64,000 bases of DNA from CAXXIC01 sp049315325 (GTDB lineage Bacteria; Bacteroidota; Bacteroidia; Bacteroidales; UBA7332). The notes beneath the pieces are model-generated. The model was not told the origin of the DNA. It worked only from the letters and a program-made list of their open reading frames with translations, and did no database searches. Shown piece by piece: positions 1 through 8,012 of the stretch; position 1 is the stretch's first letter; the number at the start of each line of letters is the position of its first letter. The translations under genes and the position numbers were made by a program. The DNA lies in the NCBI GenBank assembly GCA_049315325.1, contig JBMOKJ010000003.1, positions 62,001-126,000 of the forward strand, in the 5' to 3' direction.

Positions 1-1549
1 TGGAGTCTAATGCACCATCAATAAGTCGGCGCGATTTGAGTAACCGATTGTTGGCTTGCCATTCGCTCCAAGCCACTGTTATCTCATTGATTTCGTTAGA
101 TGCTACGGACAATGTGATTGCATCACTTTCGTTTATCTCTGAAACAATAATCTCTCTCGAAAGATTTTGTCCATCAAAATTGCGACCACAAACTCTATAT
201 AAATCGTTTTGGCATTGAAGGTAAAAAACCCAGATTTTACCATTACAAAGCTCAACAACAGGATTGTAAGATTGATTATCATTGTTCTCAATATTAATTG
301 TTTTTTCAACTTTGTTGTTTGTGATTTTTGCTGCCAATATATCCCCCTCCGATTCCCAAGTAACCCAACAACTATTACTACTTATCGCTTTAATATCAGG
401 GAAAACAGACTTGGCGCCACCGATTGTCGTTTTATTTTTTGAGTTGGAAATAGTTGGTGAAAACCTATGCTTAATCAATGCAAGCGGTTGAGGCAAATCG
501 CACTTTCCCTCACAATTTTTCATTAAGCTTACTTTTGGAAATACAGATTTCTCAGTAAAAGACCACGATTTGATTTTTGTTTTGTCAAAAATACCAGTCA
601 AGACAGTTTGTCCGTTTCTATCGAAAACAGCATAATCATACCAATTATGCCACCCCTTTTGCTTTCCAGTATTAATATATATGAATTTGGACGGATTGTG
701 CGGATTTGGAAAGCTTATTTCAAATGTGTATTTATTTAATTCAAATTGATAAGGACCAAAAGAAATAATAGAATCTTCAATGAATTGAAAGGGCAATTCA
801 TTCTCTCCCACAATTTTAAGTATTTGTTTTAAGTCATTGCTTCTAAATTCGATAGATTTCTTCAAATCAGTAACTTCAAGATTGCGGAAGTGTTTGATTG
901 AGAAGCTCTTTGTTTTTAGTGCAAAATCTGTCTCTTTTTGAGTTGCCAAACGGTTGTCATCGTACACAACAATGGCATCGTTTGTTCGATTCTCTTCTAT
1001 GAATTGCATTACCATGTAATTGTCGCCAGTCAAAATGATGTTTTGTTCTTTATTCCAAAGCTTAGACTTAAGAGAATCAAACTGAGACGGAAAAGGCCAA
1101 AGCAACGAACGCTCAATTTGAATCCCATCTCTGAAGGCCATAATAAAAGGAAACCCATCTCTGTGAAAGTTGTGTAGGTCGGGCGGGTAGGTCAGAACCT
1201 GCCTTTTTTCAGCTTTGAAGTGCCTTAAATAGGCATATATATCGAGTTGTGGGTTAAATAGACTTTGATAAAAACTAAGTCCACCTTGTTCAATATTTCT
1301 CTCCAAATAATTCTTCTCTAGAAACCATCCATCGCCCAGGCAATATCCACACGTAGCAGGTGAAAACGGAATAATTACGGTAGCCTTACTGTTACCAGTG
1401 ATGGATGAAAAATCAAGTTGCTCGTTCCACAAATTTTCGACTACTTTTAACTTGGCTTGCTCTTTTGCATTAAGAGATAAACTTGAAATGTTCAGAACAG
1501 TCCAAATGAGAATAATTGAAAAATGGATGGTGGTCAATTTATTATTCAC
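1..1549 (-). CDS. Partial secreted protein with CGYC motif and propeller-like C-terminal part
   Basis: The minus strand is open without a stop from a GTG at 1549 to the left edge (about 516 codons), so the 3' end is missing. I translated it by hand; no in-frame ATG lies just upstream of the GTG. Residues 1-28 form a hydrophobic signal peptide. Residues 58-70 (VIIPFSPATCGYC) carry a CxxC motif in a thioredoxin-like setting. The last 150 residues contain alternating short strands with aromatic endings (for example CWVTWESEGDI and ITVAWSEWQ), which recall BNR/sialidase-type propeller blades. This suggests an exported protein of unknown function. It lies upstream of other minus-strand secreted-protein genes but is separated from them by 202 bp. 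The GTG start is the least certain point. Confidence 0.7.
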   Translation of the reverse strand, partial: MNNKLTTIHFSIILIWTVLNISSLSLNAKEQAKLKVVENLWNEQLDFSSITGNSKATVIIPFSPATCGYCLGDGWFLEKNYLERNIEQGGLSFYQSLFNPQLDIYAYLRHFKAEKRQVLTYPPDLHNFHRDGFPFIMAFRDGIQIERSLLWPFPSQFDSLKSKLWNKEQNIILTGDNYMVMQFIEENRTNDAIVVYDDNRLATQKETDFALKTKSFSIKHFRNLEVTDLKKSIEFRSNDLKQILKIVGENELPFQFIEDSIISFGPYQFELNKYTFEISFPNPHNPSKFIYINTGKQKGWHNWYDYAVFDRNGQTVLTGIFDKTKIKSWSFTEKSVFPKVSLMKNCEGKCDLPQPLALIKHRFSPTISNSKNKTTIGGAKSVFPDIKAISSNSCWVTWESEGDILAAKITNNKVEKTINIENNDNQSYNPVVELCNGKIWVFYLQCQNDLYRVCGRNFDGQNLSREIIVSEINESDAITLSVASNEINEITVAWSEWQANNRLLKSRRLIDGALDS

Positions 1550-1751
1550 AATTTTATGATTTAAAAGGTTGAATTTTTTATAACATAAATGTAATTAGGA
1601 AAGGATAAAAAATTTTATCAATTATCATACATTACGTGTTTTAATATTAGCAGAATTTTCAGATTTGTTATAACCATATTTTTTAGATGTTAATTTATAT
1701 CATGTCGCTGCATTCAACGGATTTAGATCAAAATAATAGTAAATAACAAGA

Positions 1752-4022
1752 CTACTGTACTAAAAGTCGTTTAACAGCTGTTGAAATTCCAGTTGTAACT
1801 TTTATCAGGTAGATTCCTTTGGGATAGTCGTGTAAAGAAAGAGTTGATTTGCCTTCGAGCCAGCCTTTTGATATAGATTGACCCGAAAGGTTGGTTAATT
1901 CATAATTGGCTGATTGGCAATTAGACGCTAAATTTATCGTCACCTGATTATTTTTACATTTCAAAGAAATTATATTGTCATTAATCAATCCATTTTTAGC
2001 AGACGTCACAAGTGTGTTTATCGAGTTCGAAGGAGCGGAACTGCAATCAGAAAGCGTGACAATTGTGTAGTAGGTGTTTTGAGATTGAAATACTAAGTCC
2101 TGACCCGTTTCACCATTTATTATCCCATTGCTGTTGTACCACTGATTACCAGTTGATGCACTCGAATGAAGCGTGTTACCGACCATTGTGATGGTGGGTG
2201 TTGCAGGAGCAAGGCAAGGTGTATCAAAATTCGCTGGATTGTTTATCTCTGTTGCTGTTTGGTATTGTTCAATTCCCTTTACACCGTTGTATTCGATAAT
2301 TTGCACACGATACGTAGTCAATGGGTTTAATCCACTAACGGCTATAGAGTCATCTACGCCATTGTAGACACACTGCCATCCGCCTGAGTACGAAGCACCC
2401 AAGCTGTCAAAAGTAGAGTTTGCGCTGTAAGTTGCACTGTCTGTGGGTGTAAAAGCACCTGTCGAACCTTGTTTGAGTAGAATTAGTCGGTTGTTTCCAT
2501 TCCCTTTCGTGCATTTTATGGTTGCAGATGTGGCAGCAAGTTTCGAAATGCTGACATTTGATGCTTGATTAGTTGGGGTTGAAAGTTGCAACACCGGAGC
2601 ACCATCCACCCAATCGCTGTATGCCACCATTGATCCTGAGGAGAGCGCCAAATTAGAATTGTCAGATAATGTGGCATACTTGCCGCTGTTGCAGTTGTAG
2701 TAGGCAACTAACCCATTCTCACGACCCGAAAGCTCAACATCTTTGGTGGAATTTATTTCCTGTGCTGTACGTGCTACGTTCCAAATACGTACTTCATCAA
2801 CGTCTCCTTTGAAAAAAGAACTTTCATTGTCGTCGTAGTATTTCCCAATAGTAAGCGCGAGAGGTAAATATGTCCAATCAATTGCTCCTGCTTTGGGCAT
2901 ATTGGCTACTTGTGAACCGTTGATATAGAGTCTTAAATTTTGACCGTCATATGTTCCTGCTACGTGCGTCCATACATTGAAAGGTAACGTGTGATGAGGA
3001 TATGCTGCATTAACATTTGAAGGAGTACGCTCTCCTCCCACGGTTTGTAACCACCACATTACATCACCGTAATAGGAGAAGAGTCCATACCCCGATTCAG
3101 AGAGGCCATTGTCTTGTATATTTGTTATTATACCCAATCCGTAGGAGGAGTTGCTTACTATATTTGATTTTATCCAAGCTTCTATCGTAATAGCGTTAGT
3201 CGGTCTTAGTGAAGAGCTTGTACCGCAGTTCACATATCCAGTAGTTCCGTCGAAACGCAAAGCCTTGTTTTTGGGAAGTGCCGAATATATAATATCGGGA
3301 TTGTCGGCTGACCAAGTAGCACCGCCATAAATAGTTCCACTGTTGTAGGCGTTTACCGAATTATCAGCAATAATTGTACCGAGACCTTCGTTGAGTTTGA
3401 AATAAGCCATGAGTCCCGATTCATTTCCTATTAATTCGCTGTGCATGTCGTTCGCAATCTCTTGTGCAGAACGTGCGTAAGCCCAGACTCTTACATCATC
3501 GATTTTGCCTTTAAAATAGTGGTGCTCATCATCATCAAGATATTGCCCAATCGCAAAAGCAATAGGTTGATAGTTCCAATTAATAGTGCCTGTTCTTGGT
3601 CTTGAGCTCACCATCGAGCCGTTAATATACAGTTTAAGGGTAGCCCCATCGTATGTTCCTACCACATGTGTCCACGTGTGCATAGGCAGGGTATAACTCG
3701 GTACATCCATATTGTTTGGAATGCCACCAATCGTTTGAACCCACCATGCAATCTTGTTGTTGCTATTGTCCATAAACAGGCCATAACCTGACTCGTTGTT
3801 GTAATTATCTTGAAGATTTGTAACCACACCGTTCCAAGTGGTATTTACGTCTGGATTCACCCAAGCTTCTACAGTAATGGCTAATACCGGACGTAATGCT
3901 GAATTTCTGCCACAATTTACATAACCAGAGGTTCCATCAAAAGAAAGGGAGTTGCTGTTCGACGCAGATACAGTTAATACGGCAGAAAATACAACTAATA
4001 AATAAAATATTATTTTTCTCAT
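1752..4022 (-). CDS. LamG-domain secreted protein with type IX secretion tail
   Basis: 756 residues with an N-terminal signal peptide (residues 1-20). Two concanavalin A-like LamG modules follow (about 22-195 and 250-430). Each opens with a similar 'LSFDGTSGYVNCG' or 'LRFDGTTGYVNCG' strand and contains 'WTHVVGTYDG' or 'WTHVAGTYDG', so they arose by internal duplication. A fibronectin III-like stretch (about 475-590) and an Ig-like linker come next. The last 75 residues are a T9SS sorting domain ending in 'GIYLIKVTTG' and a basic terminus. It is probably exported across the outer membrane and anchored or released at the cell surface, where LamG modules usually bind glycans or proteins. No catalytic domain is visible. 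It is separated by 17 bp from the upstream gene at 4040-5089 and is likely cotranscribed with it. Confidence 0.9.
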   Translation of the reverse strand: MRKIIFYLLVVFSAVLTVSASNSNSLSFDGTSGYVNCGRNSALRPVLAITVEAWVNPDVNTTWNGVVTNLQDNYNNESGYGLFMDNSNNKIAWWVQTIGGIPNNMDVPSYTLPMHTWTHVVGTYDGATLKLYINGSMVSSRPRTGTINWNYQPIAFAIGQYLDDDEHHYFKGKIDDVRVWAYARSAQEIANDMHSELIGNESGLMAYFKLNEGLGTIIADNSVNAYNSGTIYGGATWSADNPDIIYSALPKNKALRFDGTTGYVNCGTSSSLRPTNAITIEAWIKSNIVSNSSYGLGIITNIQDNGLSESGYGLFSYYGDVMWWLQTVGGERTPSNVNAAYPHHTLPFNVWTHVAGTYDGQNLRLYINGSQVANMPKAGAIDWTYLPLALTIGKYYDDNESSFFKGDVDEVRIWNVARTAQEINSTKDVELSGRENGLVAYYNCNSGKYATLSDNSNLALSSGSMVAYSDWVDGAPVLQLSTPTNQASNVSISKLAATSATIKCTKGNGNNRLILLKQGSTGAFTPTDSATYSANSTFDSLGASYSGGWQCVYNGVDDSIAVSGLNPLTTYRVQIIEYNGVKGIEQYQTATEINNPANFDTPCLAPATPTITMVGNTLHSSASTGNQWYNSNGIINGETGQDLVFQSQNTYYTIVTLSDCSSAPSNSINTLVTSAKNGLINDNIISLKCKNNQVTINLASNCQSANYELTNLSGQSISKGWLEGKSTLSLHDYPKGIYLIKVTTGISTAVKRLLVQ

Positions 4023-4039
4023 GTAAAAGTTATTTTGAA

Positions 4040-5089
4040 TTAGAAACTGCGAATAGCACGCACTCTATAGGCATTGTTTTTAACACCTGCGCCATATACT
4101 CCAGTTAAGAAATTGTGCGAAAACGCACTAGTTGATGATTCTGAGGAACTCCAATATAGAATTTTTGCAAGAGGAATAGTTGAAGAGTTATTATCATTAT
4201 CGAGTGCCTTCTGAACCTCGAAAAAGTTTTTTGAAATAATTTCTAACTCGGCAATTGAAGGCAGATACCAATCATCAAATATTCCAGTACCATAGTCATT
4301 ATTTGTGTAGTTTAAGCATAACCTAGCAGCACTATTAGTGTGTCCTGTCTGCGATATAATTGCTGTCGAGTTTCCTAAACCATTCCAGTCGGAGCTTGCA
4401 CTTGTTCCTATTGAAGTATTGATATTACTCCATGTTTGAGAAGTACTTAAATCAATCATACTAACAATTAGTCCATGACTTTTGGTTTCGTTTACCCAAA
4501 ATATTACACCACCCCCATAGACTTCTCCAACATAATGTGAGCCAATAGTGGAGTTTACAATGTAGGGACTAATCTCTGTTCCATTTCCTGAAATGGAAAT
4601 ACTAGCGCCGCCGAGGATTATTGTTTCAGACCCGTCAGTAATTGGTTTGTTAACTAGATTATTGTAATTGATTGGGTTAACAAGCGCCTCCGCCTTTTTC
4701 GAATATAGAGAGTAGGGTACACTCAACAACTGACTAACCCCAGAAATCGTGTAATTAGTGCCACCAGTTGGATCTATTTCCGTCTTTATAAAGTAGATTC
4801 CATTGCTCCAGTCTATTGAAGAAAAACCACCACTGACGACAACTCCTCCACCAATCTCGATGGAGGCTAACCCATTTGCATTTGTTGTAGGATTGTGCAA
4901 TTCAACATATACAGCTTCACCTGACGAAGTGCCTTGAAGTATGCTTAAACGCATAGTTATTCTTGTGCTTGTCAAAAGGAAATTCCCTGACGATCGCACC
5001 ACAGACTGGTAACTTATTTTTTCAGGAGATTGTGCCCAAATAGCTGCTATTGAAAAAGTTATTATTACCAATAAAAGCACACGTTTCAT
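4040..5089 (-). CDS. Exported DUF1566-type protein
   Basis: 349 residues with a signal peptide (residues 1-19, cleavage after an Ala-Gln region). The N-terminal third has the pattern often seen in Bacteroidota surface proteins ('ISYQSVVRSSGNFLL', then a beta-rich region ending near 'LLSVPYSLYSKKAEA'). The C-terminal 170 residues look like a DUF1566 (C-type-lectin-like) domain: 'GGGVIFWVNE', 'DDWYLPSIAELEII', 'YWSSSE' and the terminal 'YRVRAIRSF'. DUF1566 proteins are usually extracellular and of unknown function. It lies 4 bp after the small T9SS-tail gene and 17 bp before the LamG gene, so the three are probably one transcript. Confidence 0.85.
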   Translation of the reverse strand: MKRVLLLVIITFSIAAIWAQSPEKISYQSVVRSSGNFLLTSTRITMRLSILQGTSSGEAVYVELHNPTTNANGLASIEIGGGVVVSGGFSSIDWSNGIYFIKTEIDPTGGTNYTISGVSQLLSVPYSLYSKKAEALVNPINYNNLVNKPITDGSETIILGGASISISGNGTEISPYIVNSTIGSHYVGEVYGGGVIFWVNETKSHGLIVSMIDLSTSQTWSNINTSIGTSASSDWNGLGNSTAIISQTGHTNSAARLCLNYTNNDYGTGIFDDWYLPSIAELEIISKNFFEVQKALDNDNNSSTIPLAKILYWSSSESSTSAFSHNFLTGVYGAGVKNNAYRVRAIRSF

Positions 5090-5093
5090 AATT

Positions 5094-5579
5094 CTATTTT
5101 TTTACTATTTTAATTGTATTAATTCGTTTATTTCTATCAAGTACATTTATAAAATATGGTGCGGAGGGATAATTTGAGATAGAAATAGTTGTCTCTTTTG
5201 TTGTAATTCTACCTTTGTGCAAGATTTTCCCATTTGTATTGTATATCAGAAAGGAGAGGTCTGAAAATTCAATCTTATTTATGCTTATTATCAGTCGATT
5301 ATCTCGTGCGATAAGCAGAACGGTTACTGTTGCATTGACTTCTTTCTCTTTGATTTCCGTCACTAACGGAATTTCGTAAGATTGTTGTATTCCCTCTTCG
5401 ATAGCTCCATTTTCTCCAACGTCCGATTTGTAGCAAGGTTGCCCCACTGTATAACTGATAGATCCATTACTTCCATTAGCTACTCCCCCTGAAGCTATTG
5501 CTGAAGTTTGACTCTTCAAGTCAAAAACTATAAATGATAGAATCAGCACTGTTATCATTTTAGTTTTACTGTTACACAT
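5094..5579 (-). CDS. Small secreted protein with type IX secretion C-terminal domain
   Basis: 161 residues. Residues 1-24 are a signal peptide. The short mature part contains 'AIASGGVANGSNGSISYTVGQ', a motif seen in many Bacteroidota proteins that consist mainly of a T9SS sorting domain. The last 75 residues form that domain ('LIIYNTNGKILHKG' type strands, 'FINVLDRNKRINTIKIVKK' at the end). No enzymatic domain is visible. It is the first gene of the likely transcript running through the DUF1566-type and LamG genes. Its role may be structural, or it may be a small cargo of the secretion system. Confidence 0.8.
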   Translation of the reverse strand: MCNSKTKMITVLILSFIVFDLKSQTSAIASGGVANGSNGSISYTVGQPCYKSDVGENGAIEEGIQQSYEIPLVTEIKEKEVNATVTVLLIARDNRLIISINKIEFSDLSFLIYNTNGKILHKGRITTKETTISISNYPSAPYFINVLDRNKRINTIKIVKK

Positions 5580-5682
5580 CGATTACTCCTCTCTTTTTTA
5601 GAATAGTTTCGAACTATTCTGTGTGTTGTTTGTAAATGAGAAATTTATACAAATGTTAGTCGTTCAATTCTGTTTTTTTGAT

Positions 5683-6738
5683 TTAGTTGGAAACTACAAT
5701 TTTATCCGTAAGAATAACGCCCTCATCATCAAACAGTCTTAGAATGTATAGTCCATTGTGTAAATAATACAACGGAATTGATGTGCTATTCCCAACATAT
5801 TTGTTCGCAATAATGCATCCCCGTAAATCGTAAATAGAATAGGACAGATTGTTTATAGCGTATGTGAGAAGAATTTCTTTTTTTACAAAATTTGTTTGAA
5901 TCAATTTTATCTGTTTCGAATGCCAATCTGCAGTCGTACTTGTCCACGGTTTGGTTTTGTTGTTCCCCCAAATGTATTCTGCGAGTTCAGGATGGTCAAT
6001 GAACGGATTGCGGTTGTGTTGGATACCATAAATGGCCTCCTGCCTGTTAGTCTCTTTTTGTGACACTGGATCTTGTGCGCTCCATCTAAGAAACATATCG
6101 ATACACCACGATGCAAACGCTGGATATTGATTGCCAGCCAATTGGTCTGATTTCCAATTTGCAACACGGTCGTCATAGGCTGTCACCATATAAAAGTAAG
6201 ATCTGGCAAAATCACCTTTGTACTCATCGATTGGTTCGTAAACTGTGCCCGAATAACCAGCAACAGAAGATGGGCCAAGTTTGCTTCCATTAATAAATGT
6301 TTTACTAGGAGAAGATGTCTCACCAAAAGCGTTGTTTCCTCTCGAATTATTGACATGTTTATCGGTAGGATACATGTGAAAAAGATCCGAATACATTGGG
6401 GTTGCCTTTGCAAACCAACTGTTTGGAAAGGAGTGCTCACGGTTGTAGAACTGACACTCAACTGTGCCTCCGCTTCCGGAGTCTTGATCTGTGCCGAAAG
6501 TGAAGTTGCAATTTGAATACATATCCCAGACTTTGCCATCAGCACGTTTGTCTGTAGTCTGAAAATCGGACCACAACTGATCGTATGTACGCTCTATATG
6601 ACCTAATACCACTTTGCCTATTGCTGTTTTCAATGCAGCACCATTAGTGTTTTCTGCCGATGAGTAATAGCCTTGAGGCTCTGTAGCAAAAGTGTTTAAA
6701 TAGAGGGAGAGAGCGATAAAACAAAGTGACCATTTCAT
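5683..6738 (-). CDS. Secreted endonuclease I family nuclease with T9SS tail
   Basis: 351 residues. After a signal peptide (1-18) comes an endonuclease I (PF04231-type) domain over residues 20-265, with the hallmark 'YNREHSFPNSWF' containing the catalytic His and 'DLFHMYPTDKHVNNSRGNN' with the conserved Asn. These enzymes cut DNA and sometimes RNA without sequence specificity, with a divalent metal. The last 75 residues are a T9SS sorting domain. The protein is therefore probably secreted outside the cell for nutrient scavenging or biofilm DNA degradation. It is transcribed away from the LytTR regulator gene at 7316 and shares a 577-bp upstream region with it. Confidence 0.93.
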   Translation of the reverse strand: MKWSLCFIALSLYLNTFATEPQGYYSSAENTNGAALKTAIGKVVLGHIERTYDQLWSDFQTTDKRADGKVWDMYSNCNFTFGTDQDSGSGGTVECQFYNREHSFPNSWFAKATPMYSDLFHMYPTDKHVNNSRGNNAFGETSSPSKTFINGSKLGPSSVAGYSGTVYEPIDEYKGDFARSYFYMVTAYDDRVANWKSDQLAGNQYPAFASWCIDMFLRWSAQDPVSQKETNRQEAIYGIQHNRNPFIDHPELAEYIWGNNKTKPWTSTTADWHSKQIKLIQTNFVKKEILLTYAINNLSYSIYDLRGCIIANKYVGNSTSIPLYYLHNGLYILRLFDDEGVILTDKIVVSN

Positions 6739-7315
6739 AATCTGTAATTTATTAAGTCAAAGAATTTATATTAAATGCTCTTGAAACATGAAACAAAATT
6801 GATTTCAAATTTTACACAACTTTATTTATTATGATTTAGTTTGAAACTGTTATGTAAGTTGGCGATATTTGTGATTTGTAAACTCCTCTGATAGCATAAT
6901 CCTATGTTTTTAGTGCCAAATTTTTGAAAGATTATTTTAAACTCTGACAAAGAAAATATGCATTAATAGTGCGTTCTTGAATTGTACGATAAACAACGGT
7001 TTCAGACGATAAACAACAGTGATTCTAATATTCTGAAACCAAAAAGTCAAATAGAATTCTAAATTTGTTTTTTTTGAATGGGAGCTTGTATTCTTTGTTC
7101 AAACCACAATTAGGGAAACAAAAATTGAAGAAAGTGTATTGTTTTTCAGCATTAAAATATTAGTTTTGAACTTTTAAGCTAATCAGCTGCCTAAAACCAT
7201 TATTTCAGTATAGATTTTATACATTTGTTAAATATTAGATACATCACAAATTTTATTTCTTGATAATTGATATTTCGAACCACATACTCATCTGCTATTT
7301 GCCGCTTCTTTATTT
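6739..7315. other. 577-bp divergent intergenic region
   Basis: AT-rich region between the endonuclease gene (leftward) and the LytTR regulator gene (rightward). No supported coding sequence lies in it. It must hold both promoters. The only clear structure is the pair of direct repeats at 6986-7017. Confidence 0.6.
6986..7017. promoter_or_regulatory. Direct repeat pair, candidate LytTR binding site
   Basis: ACGATAAACAAC occurs at 6986-6997 and again at 7006-7017, a 20-bp period, which puts the copies on the same DNA face. Read on the minus strand the copies are CTGTTGTTTATCGT and CCGTTGTTTATCGT. The GTT cores resemble the 9-bp direct half-sites recognised by LytTR domains, although known sites usually have a spacing of 21-22 bp. 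The next gene rightward encodes a LytTR regulator, so autoregulation or control of the divergent nuclease gene is an inference. Confidence 0.45.
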
Positions 7316-8011
7316 ATGACTAATCTGAATTGTATTATTATAGATGACAACGAACTAGACCGCTTGATGGTGGAGTCTTTGGTTCGCAAATTCTCCTTTT
7401 TTACTGTTGCTGGCGTCTATTCCAATGTAATTGAAGCACTCGAACATTTGGCGAAGGGCAATGTCGATGTTTTGTTTTCAGATATTGACATGCCCGAAAT
7501 CACAGGCCTCGAACTAAGACGCCAAATGAAGAATATCCCAGTCTGTGTTTTCATCACATCTTATGCAGAATATGCCGTCGATGGTTTTGATGCCGATGCA
7601 CTCGATTTTCTAGTAAAACCTGTTAATCTCGAACGCTTTACACGTACAGCGAATCGGATTAGTGAATACATGGATTTAAGGATGAAGGCGTCAAGTGCAG
7701 AGATTGATAGTGAATGTGTATTTCTAAAAGAGGGGTACAATCAAGTGAAAATAGTTGTCAGCGAAATCTTATATATTGAGGCTTTAAAGGACTTTACAAA
7801 GATTGTCACAAGTAATAGACGTTATTGCGTGTCAGTTCCCTTTGGTAATTTACTAAATGAGAGTGCTTTCAGTAAATTCGTAAGAGTTCATCGAAGTTTT
7901 GCTTTACCAAAGAAGCAGATACATAAGATTCATACGCAAAAAATTGAACTTGAGAATGGTGCTTCCATTCCTATAGGGCGCAGCTACAAAGGGGCTTTGA
8001 ATTTAGATTGA
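7316..8011 (+). CDS. LytTR-family response regulator
   Basis: 231 residues. The receiver domain spans 1-125, with the acidic pair in 'IIDDNELD', the phospho-acceptor Asp in 'VLFSDIDMPEITGL' and the conserved Lys in 'DFLVKPVNLERF'. The C-terminal LytTR DNA-binding domain spans about 135-231 ('FLKEGYNQVKIVVSEILYIE', 'FVRVHRSFALPKKQI'). Phosphorylation should control DNA binding to paired direct repeats. Its stop codon is separated by a single base from the start of the histidine-kinase gene, so the two form a two-component system in one operon. Target genes are unknown; the adjacent T9SS-cargo genes are the nearest candidates. Confidence 0.93.
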   Translation: MTNLNCIIIDDNELDRLMVESLVRKFSFFTVAGVYSNVIEALEHLAKGNVDVLFSDIDMPEITGLELRRQMKNIPVCVFITSYAEYAVDGFDADALDFLVKPVNLERFTRTANRISEYMDLRMKASSAEIDSECVFLKEGYNQVKIVVSEILYIEALKDFTKIVTSNRRYCVSVPFGNLLNESAFSKFVRVHRSFALPKKQIHKIHTQKIELENGASIPIGRSYKGALNLD

Positions 8012-8012
8012 T

